Origin: Flavobacteriales bacterium CG_4_10_14_0_2_um_filter_35_18
Lineage (GTDB): Bacteria; Bacteroidota; Bacteroidia; Flavobacteriales; Flavobacteriaceae
Reading direction: 5' to 3'
DNA length: 39,597 nt
Assembly: GCA_002793215.1 (NCBI GenBank)
Contig: PFPU01000030.1
Span: 1 to 39,597, forward strand
Within the stretch, counting starts at the first letter, position 1; each line of letters opens with the position of its first letter. The position numbers were made by a program, and so were the translations under genes. Positions 26,217 through 33,668 of the stretch are shown piece by piece. The notes below the pieces were generated by a model. The model saw nothing but the letters and a program-made list of their open reading frames with translations. It was not told where the DNA came from and did not search any database.

Positions 26217-27441
26217 TTGCTTTTTTCATTAGGGGTTTGTTGTCCAGTAAATCATCTGGCGTAAAAACAGGTGAAACTTTTTCGGAAAAATTGATGATGT
26301 CAACAAACAAACTTCTCAATAAAATTAAGGTTTCCGGTGTTTTATTTACGATGTACGAAAACAGTTTTACAGGCCGGTAAGGCACATCTCCAATGCCGTT
26401 TTTATCCAAATCGTAGCCTGTATATTCACTCCAGTAATTGTTGTTGAAAAAATTGTCGTTTAATTCACTGTTATACGATAAATCGAAAGCGTTATTTAAA
26501 AAATTATTGTTCGTAAATTTGTTTTGGTAACAAGCACCACGCACTTTTAGCGCCCAACCATTCCGCAAAAAAGTATTGTTTTTGTAATTGATGCGCGATG
26601 AACCCTCTACATTAATGCCAATGGTATTTTGCTCAAAGGTGTTATTTACAATTTCGGCATCGTTAATTTCTTTGAGCAATAATCCATAAGAAGCTGATCC
26701 CCAATTGAGAATAAAGGCATTATCATGCATTTTAATGTTTTTAGAAAACATCACAGCCACACCAGCACCATTATTTTTAAACAGATTGTGATGGTATTCA
26801 TTTTTATCCGAAAACATAAAATGCAAACCGTATCTCAAATTTTGATAACTCTTGTTATTTGAAATCACACTATTTGAAACAAATTCTAGATAAATGCCAT
26901 CTCTAAGCCCACTTAAATCATTGTTTTTTATAATAACATCTGAGGTATGCCACATGTGAATACCATTCCCCGAGCCAGCTTCGCTTAATGATACACTTGA
27001 AATGTGGTTGTTTTCTATCAATCCAAAATGCGATTTTTCTATTAAGATTCCGAAAAATAAATTCCGAAGTTTTAGATTTTTTATGGTAAAATGTTTGCTA
27101 TGAGCAATTAAAATAGCCGCATAATCTTTTGTAAAACTGCGTCCTACATTGATAATCGTTAAGTTTTGAATGCTAAAATAATCGGTATTAACACTCAAAA
27201 TAGTGCCCTTATTTTCACCGTCAATGGTTGGATTGTCAATGCCAATAATGGTTAAAGGTATTTTAATAATGAGGTTGCGCGCCTTGTAAACGCCACTGTA
27301 AATCAAAATGGTGTCGCCTTTTTGTGCGTGCGCTATTGCGGATGAGAGCTCGGTTTCTTTACACGATTTGCATACTTTTATAATATTGGCATAAGTCAAT
27401 AAAGGGACAAGCAATAAAAAAAGGAAAGCTCTTTTAGCCAT
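26209..27441 (-). CDS. nosD: periplasmic copper-site assembly protein NosD
   Basis: NosD is the periplasmic beta-helix protein that works with NosF and NosY in maturing the CuZ centre of nitrous oxide reductase. A signal peptide (MAKRAFLFLLLVPLLTYA) precedes a series of right-handed beta-helix turns recognisable as repeating N-N-x-[FI] patterns, for example IIKNNDLSGLRDGIYLEF, NTFEQNTIGINVEGSS and NTFLRNGWALKVRGACY. The C-terminal NNYWSEYTGYDLDKNGIGDV is the canonical NosD end motif. The length is 410 residues. Its start codon abuts the nosL stop. Confidence 0.93.
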   Translation of the reverse strand: MAKRAFLFLLLVPLLTYANIIKVCKSCKETELSSAIAHAQKGDTILIYSGVYKARNLIIKIPLTIIGIDNPTIDGENKGTILSVNTDYFSIQNLTIINVGRSFTKDYAAILIAHSKHFTIKNLKLRNLFFGILIEKSHFGLIENNHISSVSLSEAGSGNGIHMWHTSDVIIKNNDLSGLRDGIYLEFVSNSVISNNKSYQNLRYGLHFMFSDKNEYHHNLFKNNGAGVAVMFSKNIKMHDNAFILNWGSASYGLLLKEINDAEIVNNTFEQNTIGINVEGSSRINYKNNTFLRNGWALKVRGACYQNKFTNNNFLNNAFDLSYNSELNDNFFNNNYWSEYTGYDLDKNGIGDVPYRPVKLFSYIVNKTPETLILLRSLFVDIINFSEKVSPVFTPDDLLDNKPLMKKAND

Positions 27442-27875
27442 TAGTTTTTGATTTTTTCAATTATTTCTTGCCACGTGAAAATTTCACCGCCATTTTCGGA
27501 TTGCATTTTTTGTGCTTCTGCTAAGGTGCCAAAAGCGGATAAGTTTTCACCCATCGGACTTTTAATGGCAGAACTCACCAAATAACTAGAAGTTTTAGCA
27601 TCCATAAATTGATTGGAAGTTCCAAAATGAGCTACTTGAATAACTGACAGAGATTTTTCATCTTGCGATTTAAGTTCATTAATCATACATTCAATACTGT
27701 CAAAATTAAATTGCTTTCCTTTTTTGGTCCTATAAAATGAAGCGTGATTTTGATCTACAATGGTCATCTCACAAAAGTGGCAATGGGCTTTACCATAATT
27801 TATTGCCTCAGGTTTCATGGTACACGAACATAACAAAAGGAAACAAATAGCCGGCAAAATAAATTTTGTAGTCAT
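27441..27875 (-). CDS. nosL: copper-binding lipoprotein NosL
   Basis: NosL is a copper chaperone lipoprotein that delivers Cu(I) to apo-NosZ. The signal peptide ends in a lipobox LLCSC (Cys near residue 18). The Cu(I) site of NosL is visible as AHCHFCEMTIVDQNHASF (C-H-F-C-E-M), and NFDSIECMINEL follows. The length of 144 residues is normal. It follows a terminator-like hairpin and leads into nosD without a gap, so nosLDFY may form its own transcription unit. Confidence 0.92.
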   Translation of the reverse strand: MTTKFILPAICFLLLCSCTMKPEAINYGKAHCHFCEMTIVDQNHASFYRTKKGKQFNFDSIECMINELKSQDEKSLSVIQVAHFGTSNQFMDAKTSSYLVSSAIKSPMGENLSAFGTLAEAQKMQSENGGEIFTWQEIIEKIKN

Positions 27876-27909
27876 GTTTTTAATTTTTAAAGTTTGTAAA
27901 TCTAAATAA

Positions 27910-27949
27910 AAAACGCGTATGTGATTAGGTGTTAAAAAATACGCGTTTT
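27910..27949 (-). terminator. hairpin between the membrane protein gene and nosL
   Basis: AAAACGCGTAT pairs perfectly with ATACGCGTTTT across an 18-base loop. In the minus-strand direction it is followed by TTATTTAG, so it can end or attenuate transcription coming from nosZ. Confidence 0.7.
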
Positions 27950-27961
27950 AAAATTGGGGGG

Positions 27962-28549
27962 CTATTTTTTAGATTCTTTATGTCCTATAAAAAAGGCTAT
28001 TAGAGTTAATGCCATTCCTAAAAAAAGGAGGTAAGCGCCCGTTCTAGGATAAGAACGTGCCTTAAAATTCAGGATAAGCTCCGTTCCAAACAACGGTGGC
28101 TGGTAATCTAATGGCGAACCATCTGGATTTAAAAATTTTATAGCCGCCTTTGCATTTAAATCATGACCATAAGTGTATTCCCAAAGATAAAAGTCATACA
28201 TGCCTGCTATGCCCAAAATCAGCATTAAAATAAACCATACCAAATACCATTGGTAATGGGCTTTGAAGCCGATTAATAATCCCAAAATTACCATGCCTAT
28301 AATAACTTTAGGAAAAATTTTGAATTCAGTCATTTCGGTTGGAATTGGTTTCATCCCAACATAATGATTCATTAAATTGATATTTTGGATGTCGTTAGGG
28401 TTGGCATCTACAATTTTGGTAATAAAAATATTCATCCCAATGGGTTGGGGATATTGAGGTGCTTCGAGTGTAATGTTCCATAAAGGAAAAACAAATAATA
28501 ACAACAATAATGCAGAACCGACGAGCATCATGATTTTAGACTTTTTCAT
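27962..28549 (-). CDS. four-helix membrane protein of the nos cluster, function unknown
   Basis: I do not recognise a characterised family. The 195-residue protein has four hydrophobic segments (about residues 6-24, 80-96, 100-118 and 171-189). Between the first and second is a 55-residue extracytoplasmic loop with LEAPQYPQPIGM and NLMNHYVGMKPI; between the third and fourth is WEYTYGHDLNAKAAIKF. The His and Met residues of these motifs could bind copper or a haem protein. Its place between nosZ and nosL on the same strand implies a role in making or feeding the reductase, perhaps electron delivery or CuA assembly. This is inference from context. Confidence 0.75.
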   Translation of the reverse strand: MKKSKIMMLVGSALLLLLFVFPLWNITLEAPQYPQPIGMNIFITKIVDANPNDIQNINLMNHYVGMKPIPTEMTEFKIFPKVIIGMVILGLLIGFKAHYQWYLVWFILMLILGIAGMYDFYLWEYTYGHDLNAKAAIKFLNPDGSPLDYQPPLFGTELILNFKARSYPRTGAYLLFLGMALTLIAFFIGHKESKK

Positions 28550-28567
28550 GCGGACTTATTTTAAAAT

Positions 28568-28590
28568 AAAGGGCAGTTTTACTGCCCTTT
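28568..28590 (-). terminator. hairpin directly after nosZ
   Basis: AAAGGGCAGT pairs perfectly with ACTGCCCTTT around a three-base loop. On the minus strand it is followed by ATTTTAAAATAAG. It begins 7 bp after the nosZ stop and could end a share of transcripts or protect the nosZ mRNA 3' end. Confidence 0.75.
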
Positions 28591-28597
28591 ACAGATT

Positions 28598-30577
28598 TTA
28601 TTTGCCTAATTTATCACCATCTAAGGTATATGAAATGGGCACATTTGAATTTTTTGGAGAAATGCGAATATAACCTTGCATTTCTTGATGTAAAGCAGAA
28701 CAAAAATCGGTACAATAAAATGGCCATACACCTACTTCTTTTGGTTCCCATACCAAAGTGGTGGTTCTACCAGGCATAATCAACAATTCTGAATTATTGT
28801 TTCCAAGCACTGCAAAACCATGAGGCACGTCATAATCTTGCTCAAGATTGGTAATGTGAAAAAATACTTTATCGCCTACTTGTACGCCTTCAATATTATC
28901 AGGGGCAAAATGGCTGCGAATCATCGTCATATAAACATGTACTTCGTTTCCTTTTCTCACCACTTTTCCTTCTGATTCTCCTTTAATGGCATTCGTATGT
29001 TTATTTTCTTCTAGTTTGTAAATCTTTTGAGAATTTGCCATAATTTTTTCAGCAGGAATTCCGGCGGCATAATGAGGTTCTCCAATGGTAGGAAAATCTA
29101 GCAACAATTGCATTTTATCACCACTTATATCAAATAATTGAGCCGATTGACTCACTTCGGGACCAGTTGGTAAAAAGCGGTCTTTGGTAATTTTATTCAT
29201 CGCAACTAAGTATTTGCCAAATGGTTTACGTGAGTTTCCACCTGGAATCATCAAGTGACCAATTGAATAAAATACTGGCTGACGATCAAGCACTTCCCAA
29301 GTTCCCAATTTCCATTTTACCACTTCAGAAGAGATAAAAAACGATGTATAAGCATTTCCATTTGCATCAAATTCGGTGTGTAGTGGTCCTAAACCAGGTT
29401 GCACAACAGTACCAGCTAAAACAGCTTCGTATTTCAAAATTGGAATGCCATAGGCATCGCCATCAAACTTTTTATTTTCGATAGCCGCCATCATTTTGGT
29501 ATAAGAATGTACCGTAATGCTCGCCGCCAATTTGCCACTGCCAACAATGTATTCGCCTGTTGGGTCAACATCACAACCGTGTGGTGATTTTGGAGTCGGT
29601 AAAAAATATACCAAACCGGGGCATTCAGCAGGGTTTAAAACACGAACTGTTTTACCCCAAGTGGTGGTAGCTGTATGCGTGTTTTCATTAAAATTATTAT
29701 GGGCATAATTTACGGGCATGGTGGTAAATTTTCCCGCTTTTAAATATTCTTCCGCTTTTTTCCAGTTAACGGCAGCGATAAAATCTTTGTCATTTTGTGA
29801 GGCATTTACTTCTAGTAAACTATTGGCTTCCTCACTATTATAGGTGGTAAAGAAAAACCAGCCGTGAGATTTTCCGCGTCCGGGATGTGCTTTGTCATAA
29901 TCAAAGCCGGGCATCATAATTTGAAAAGACAAATCCATTTGACCAGACTCTTGATCTACTTTAATAAAACTAATAGCGCCTTTAAAATTGCCTTTATAAT
30001 CTTTTATAGGCATATCTCTTTGAGGAATTGGAACCGAAAAACGTGTTCCTGCTACCACATATTCTGTGTTTTCGGTAACATAAGCCGACGTGTGATTACC
30101 AGCCGAATTTGGAATTTCTAAAATCTCGGAGGTTTCAAAAGTTTTTAAACTGATACGCGCAATGCGAGGTGTGTTGTTTTCATTGATAAACACCCATCTG
30201 CCGTCAAGCTCACCATTAGTTTGTGAAATATCAGGATGGTGTGCATCACCCCAAGGCACAAAACCGTGAGAGGTCATCATCATGGCTTTGGTTTCTTCGC
30301 TATAACCGTATCCTTTTTCAGGGTCTTGCGAAAAAACAGGAATCACTCTAAACAATCTGCCTGAAGGCAAACCATATACTGAAAGTTGACCGCTAAATCC
30401 GCCAGAAACGAAAGCATAAAACTCATCATATTTTCCTGGGGCTACATAAACGCGCTCGGCAGCATTTGATGCTAAAGCTCCATTTGCTTGACCATCTTTT
30501 TTACCGCTTTTATTACAAGCCGTAAAAAATGAAAGGACTACCATTGCCAAAAAGGCATTTCTAACTATTGATTTCAT
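28598..30577 (-). CDS. nosZ: nitrous oxide reductase, clade II (Sec/lipoprotein type)
   Basis: NosZ reduces N2O to N2 in the periplasm. The N-terminus is a lipoprotein signal ending in FFTAC (Cys21) with no twin-arginine motif, the mark of clade II (atypical) NosZ. The beta-propeller CuZ domain shows VPWGDAHHPDIS, with a paired His, and many further His residues such as SPHGCDVDPTGEY. The C-terminal cupredoxin CuA domain has the ligand set Cys622, Cys626, His630 and Met633 in YCTDFCSALHQEM, plus the earlier His of VPHGFAVLG. The length of 659 residues matches the clade. It follows the cytochrome c gene by 18 bp. Confidence 0.97.
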   Translation of the reverse strand: MKSIVRNAFLAMVVLSFFTACNKSGKKDGQANGALASNAAERVYVAPGKYDEFYAFVSGGFSGQLSVYGLPSGRLFRVIPVFSQDPEKGYGYSEETKAMMMTSHGFVPWGDAHHPDISQTNGELDGRWVFINENNTPRIARISLKTFETSEILEIPNSAGNHTSAYVTENTEYVVAGTRFSVPIPQRDMPIKDYKGNFKGAISFIKVDQESGQMDLSFQIMMPGFDYDKAHPGRGKSHGWFFFTTYNSEEANSLLEVNASQNDKDFIAAVNWKKAEEYLKAGKFTTMPVNYAHNNFNENTHTATTTWGKTVRVLNPAECPGLVYFLPTPKSPHGCDVDPTGEYIVGSGKLAASITVHSYTKMMAAIENKKFDGDAYGIPILKYEAVLAGTVVQPGLGPLHTEFDANGNAYTSFFISSEVVKWKLGTWEVLDRQPVFYSIGHLMIPGGNSRKPFGKYLVAMNKITKDRFLPTGPEVSQSAQLFDISGDKMQLLLDFPTIGEPHYAAGIPAEKIMANSQKIYKLEENKHTNAIKGESEGKVVRKGNEVHVYMTMIRSHFAPDNIEGVQVGDKVFFHITNLEQDYDVPHGFAVLGNNNSELLIMPGRTTTLVWEPKEVGVWPFYCTDFCSALHQEMQGYIRISPKNSNVPISYTLDGDKLGK

Positions 30578-30595
30578 TTGTTATAATTTAGGTTG

Positions 30596-31057
30596 TTATT
30601 CTTGAGTTCTAAAATATTCGTAAACCGCACGTGCTTCGTCTTGTGTCAAATTTTGATTTGCCATAGGCGCATTAAACTCGGCTAACAAAGCCTTAGCAGT
30701 GGCATTATTAGCCAACATATTTTCGGGATTTAGAATCATATTCATAATCCATTCAGGTGATTGCTTTTTGGTAATACCTTGCAAAGCTGGTCCAATGTAT
30801 TTTTTTTCAATTTTATGACACGCGGTACATTTTGCGGCAAAAATAGCCTTGCCTTTATCGGCTAAAGCTTGGTCTAAAGCCCCTATTTCAATACGCGTTA
30901 TTGGTCCAACGCCTTTGTCGAGCATGGGGTCTAAGTTTTCGGTTTTAACCGCTTCGGTTTTAGTTTCTGAGGCTGCATTGTCTTTTTTATCGCCCCCACA
31001 GCTCACTAAAAATAAACCTGTTAAAAGAAGTGTGCTTATTAATTTCATTTTTTTCAT
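30596..31057 (-). CDS. cytochrome c lipoprotein, probable electron donor to NosZ
   Basis: A lipobox (LVSC, Cys20) is followed by a flexible charged linker and one class I cytochrome c domain from about residue 65. The haem motif is CTACH (residues 77-81) and the likely distal methionine lies in FNAPMANQNLTQDE. The ORF track starts at 31120, but those first 21 residues are polar and lead into MKKMKLISTLLLTGLFLVSC, a normal lipoprotein signal, so I set the start at 31057 (153 residues). It is encoded 18 bp upstream of nosZ; in this position it is the best candidate to reduce the CuA site. Confidence 0.92.
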   Translation of the reverse strand: MKKMKLISTLLLTGLFLVSCGGDKKDNAASETKTEAVKTENLDPMLDKGVGPITRIEIGALDQALADKGKAIFAAKCTACHKIEKKYIGPALQGITKKQSPEWIMNMILNPENMLANNATAKALLAEFNAPMANQNLTQDEARAVYEYFRTQE

Positions 31058-31073
31058 TTTGAGTTTATATTTA

Positions 31074-31667
31074 TTATTGATTTTCTGATTTATCTTCCGA
31101 TGGGACAAGTACATCACCAATCACGTGAATCCAACCGTTACTAACTTTTACCGATTTTAAAATTTTTGAGCCTCCAACAAAAATTTCCTCACCTTTCTTT
31201 TCTACTGTAAGGTATTTGCCTGAAGCCATATAAAGTTTACGGCCTTTCTCCACACTTTTTTCAAGGGTTTCAATTGTATAATTTGCGGGAGCCACATGAT
31301 TTACCAAAATATAAGCCAATTTTGCTTTGTTTTCGGGTTTTAAAAGCGTCTCTACTGTTCCGGCAGGAAGCTTGTCAAAAGCGCTGTTTACGGGGGCAAA
31401 AATTGTTAAGGGACCAGCATTTACAACCGCATCTTCAACACCTGCTGCTTTAATGGCAACAACAAGGGTTTTAAAATCATCTAACGATTGCGCCACTTGT
31501 AAGGCGTTGGCAGCAGATTCACCATCAATCACTGTAGATTGCCCATGGCTTTCTGTTACAGGCTCGGTTGCCGTTTGTTTAACACCATCTGTTTGTTTGT
31601 TGCCACAAGATGACAACACAAAACTTAGCACTAAGACAAAAAGCACAATAAATTTATTTGTTTTCAT
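31074..31667 (-). CDS. fasciclin-domain lipoprotein, first gene of the nos cluster
   Basis: A lipoprotein signal with lipobox LSSC (Cys21) precedes one fasciclin (FAS1) domain of about 130 residues, with the family motifs LTIFAPVNSAFDKLP (about residue 88) and ILVNHVAP, ending GWIHVIGDVLVP. FAS1 domains mediate adhesion or protein interaction and some bacterial ones bind small ligands. Its place as first gene of the cluster, 16 bp before the cytochrome gene, suggests a structural or donor-docking role in the periplasm. The function is not known. Confidence 0.9.
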   Translation of the reverse strand: MKTNKFIVLFVLVLSFVLSSCGNKQTDGVKQTATEPVTESHGQSTVIDGESAANALQVAQSLDDFKTLVVAIKAAGVEDAVVNAGPLTIFAPVNSAFDKLPAGTVETLLKPENKAKLAYILVNHVAPANYTIETLEKSVEKGRKLYMASGKYLTVEKKGEEIFVGGSKILKSVKVSNGWIHVIGDVLVPSEDKSENQ

Positions 31668-31693
31668 AATATAGGATTAATTAATTTAGGTTA

Positions 31694-31701
31694 CAAAGAT
31701 A
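31694..31701 (-). promoter_or_regulatory. -7 promoter element of the nos cluster
   Basis: On the minus strand the sequence reads TATCTTTG, a perfect TAnnTTTG match 26 bp before the fasciclin gene. It overlaps the first of two direct repeats and is the only good candidate for the leading transcript. Confidence 0.6.
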
Positions 31702-31727
31702 AATATTTTTTATTATAAAAGATAAAA
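31695..31727. promoter_or_regulatory. candidate operator: repeat AAAGATAAA twice, 23 bp apart
   Basis: AAAGATAAA occurs at 31695-31703 and again at 31718-31726, about two helical turns apart, between the nos start and the Rrf2-type gene. A TCTTT at 31731-31735 forms an inverted partner to the second copy. The first copy overlaps the nos -7 element, so a bound regulator could block transcription. The region is very A/T rich and the repeat may be chance. Confidence 0.3.
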
Positions 31728-31751
31728 AGGTCTTTAAATAATATTTATTTT

Positions 31752-31759
31752 TATATTTG
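31752..31759 (+). promoter_or_regulatory. -7 promoter element of the Rrf2-type gene
   Basis: TATATTTG is a perfect TAnnTTTG match 20 bp before the ATG of the regulator gene. Confidence 0.6.
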
Positions 31760-31779
31760 CCTCATAAATATACTAAAAA

Positions 31780-32214
31780 ATGTTGTCAAATTCTTGTAAA
31801 TATGCTATCAGATCTGTTATTTATTTAGCGCTTAATAGCACGGTTAACAAGAAAATTGGCTCAAAAGAAGTGGCGCTAAAATTAAATATGCCGCAGGCTT
31901 TTTTGGCAAAAATATTACAAGAACTTACCAGAAAGCATCTAATATCATCGACTAAAGGACCTAAGGGTGGCTTTTTTTTAACAGATGAAAATTTAAACAA
32001 CTCGGTTCTAGATATTGTATCTTGTGTCGATGGTTTAGATGCTTTTAATGTTTGTTTTTTAGGATTACGTACTTGCTCAAGCAGCAAACCTTGCTCTGTT
32101 CATCACATTGTTGAACCGTTTAAAAATGATATTTTTACACAATTGTCTAACAATACCATTACACAATTTGCAAATGATATTCGCAAAGGAACTTATTTTA
32201 TTTCTTTAGATTAA
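31780..32214 (+). CDS. Rrf2-family transcriptional regulator (NsrR/IscR-like)
   Basis: The 144-residue protein has the Rrf2 winged helix at the N-terminus (SCKYAIRSVIYLAL and MPQAFLAKILQELTRKHLI, with STKGPKGGFFL as the wing). Three cysteines, Cys92, Cys99 and Cys105, are spaced C-x6-C-x5-C, close to the cluster ligands of IscR and NsrR, so an Fe-S cluster sensing nitric oxide, oxygen or redox state is likely. It is divergent from the nos cluster with 112 bp between start codons, which makes the nos genes and itself the first targets to consider. I do not give a symbol because NsrR and IscR types cannot be told apart here. Confidence 0.9.
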   Translation: MLSNSCKYAIRSVIYLALNSTVNKKIGSKEVALKLNMPQAFLAKILQELTRKHLISSTKGPKGGFFLTDENLNNSVLDIVSCVDGLDAFNVCFLGLRTCSSSKPCSVHHIVEPFKNDIFTQLSNNTITQFANDIRKGTYFISLD

Positions 32215-32243
32215 AAACCCACTCAACCTAGACAATATTTTAT

Positions 32244-32251
32244 TATATTTG
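32244..32251 (+). promoter_or_regulatory. -7 promoter element of apaG
   Basis: TATATTTG, a perfect TAnnTTTG match, lies 25 bp before the chosen ATG of the apaG gene. Confidence 0.55.
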
Positions 32252-32276
32252 TTTTTAATAAAATTTCTTTGTGGTT

Positions 32277-32663
32277 ATGGTACAACAAATTACTAAGGGT
32301 ATAAAAATAAAAGTTATCTCGCAATATCAAGGTATTAGCAGTCAAGGACCTTTTATACATTATATTTTCAGTTATTTTATTACCATCGAAAATCAAAGTA
32401 AAGATGCTGTGCAATTGTTAAGCAGGCATTGGGAGCTTTTTGACACTTTAAAAAAAGTCGAAATTATTGATGGCGAAGGCGTTATTGGCGAAAAACCCAT
32501 TATAATGCCCAATAGTTCATTTACTTACAGTTCTAGTTGTCAATTAATTTCCCCACTTGGCTCTATGCAGGGTTTTTATAATATGATTAACCTAGTTACT
32601 AATAATCATTTTAAAGTCATCATACCGAGTTTTCAATTGAGTTTACCTCAAACTTCAAATTAG
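32277..32663 (+). CDS. apaG: ApaG (DUF525) domain protein
   Basis: The protein is a single ApaG/DUF525 domain with a fibronectin III-like fold: FSYFITIENQSKDAVQLLSRHW, followed by KKVEIIDGEGVIGEKPIIMPNSSFTYSS and PLGSMQGFYNM. The family was first linked to cobalt and magnesium phenotypes in enteric bacteria, and the biochemical role remains unclear. The ORF track uses a GTG at 32271; the ATG two codons later gives MVQQITKGIKIKV, the usual opening, and I prefer it (128 residues). It stands alone between the Rrf2-type gene and an NRDE gene. Confidence 0.9.
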   Translation: MVQQITKGIKIKVISQYQGISSQGPFIHYIFSYFITIENQSKDAVQLLSRHWELFDTLKKVEIIDGEGVIGEKPIIMPNSSFTYSSSCQLISPLGSMQGFYNMINLVTNNHFKVIIPSFQLSLPQTSN

Positions 32664-32813
32664 GTTTGAAAACTAATATACTTCATTTAGCATTTGCTTT
32701 GAAAAGATGATTTTTTTGCGAATGCATGAAATTAAACTTATAACCATTTAATAATTCTAATTTATAAAAGAATCTATTCATTGGTGCATTAGTGACCTGT
32801 TTTTTAACCCTTT

Positions 32814-33527
32814 TTAAATAGTCAAAAGTTTAAAGTGTGTACTTTTATGACTTATAACATCCTCATAATCTATACTTAAACAATCCTTGTTTTTTTCAAC
32901 TGCTGTAATACTAACCGTGCCGCCAAGTCCGCGATTCATCATTAAATCAATCTTGCAATCGCCAATTCCAGCGGTGTGATGAAATTTTAAAATCGCCTTT
33001 TTGGTAAAATCATTTGTTAACTGCCAGGCTTTAAACCACGCTTGACGGAGTTGCTTTGCCCCAGCGTCATATAAAGTAGCCGACGACCAAATTTGCGGTT
33101 CTTGTGGCAATTTTTTGAGGTGTTTTTGTGAGCCATCCCAAACAAATTCAAATAGTTGTAGCTCATGTTGCCAATTGACCATCACCAAAGTGAATGGCTC
33201 AATATCAATTAAATCAATTTCATTAATATAAGCAAGTAAGTCAGGTGCTTTTAAAAGCTTTTTTAAAATCTGCCCACGGCTCATTCGGTAATTAGCTTTT
33301 GAAGTATGATACTCAAAACCGCCGTTGAGCAAACATATCAGCCTATTTTTATCGCTAATGCCAATCCAAGTGCCCCCTGCTTCGCCGTCTTTGGGATAAG
33401 TTAACTTTACACCATCTTCTAAATAAGTTAGGGGTGCTAGCGCTTTTTTGCGATCAAAAGGCACATCGCGATTTGAAGTTAAAATGAAATTATTTTTATC
33501 TAATGGTAGATAGGTTACCGTGCACAT
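32814..33527 (-). CDS. NRDE family protein (TANGO2-like)
   Basis: The opening MCTVTYLPLDKNNFILTSNRD carries the N-terminal cysteine and the N-R-D motif (residues 18-20) for which this family is named; here the fourth residue is Val rather than Glu. Further hallmarks are GGTWIGISDKNRLICLLNGG (about residue 51) and the acidic C-terminus. The length of 237 residues is normal. TANGO2/NRDE proteins have been linked to haem handling and to Ntn-hydrolase-like folds, but a bacterial function is not settled. The gene is divergent from pruA. Confidence 0.87.
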   Translation of the reverse strand: MCTVTYLPLDKNNFILTSNRDVPFDRKKALAPLTYLEDGVKLTYPKDGEAGGTWIGISDKNRLICLLNGGFEYHTSKANYRMSRGQILKKLLKAPDLLAYINEIDLIDIEPFTLVMVNWQHELQLFEFVWDGSQKHLKKLPQEPQIWSSATLYDAGAKQLRQAWFKAWQLTNDFTKKAILKFHHTAGIGDCKIDLMMNRGLGGTVSITAVEKNKDCLSIDYEDVISHKSTHFKLLTI

Positions 33528-33620
33528 TTTTGGCTGATTTAATGAATTATTTAAAGTTTTTTAAGGCGTTTCATTATGGATAAATGGCCAAAATAGCAAT
33601 TTAATCGCTAAAAAAAGTCT

Positions 33621-33628
33621 TAACTTTG
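33621..33628 (+). promoter_or_regulatory. -7 promoter element of pruA
   Basis: TAACTTTG is a perfect TAnnTTTG match 40 bp before the pruA ATG. Confidence 0.6.
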
Positions 33629-33668
33629 TAGCCCAAAAATAGTCGAATAAACCTAAATAACATAACAA

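Noticed and set aside
32664-32813. Possible RNA element between apaG and the NRDE gene
   Set aside because: Only short A/T-rich complementarities (for example GAATGCA with TGCATTA) were seen, which is not enough to call a feature.
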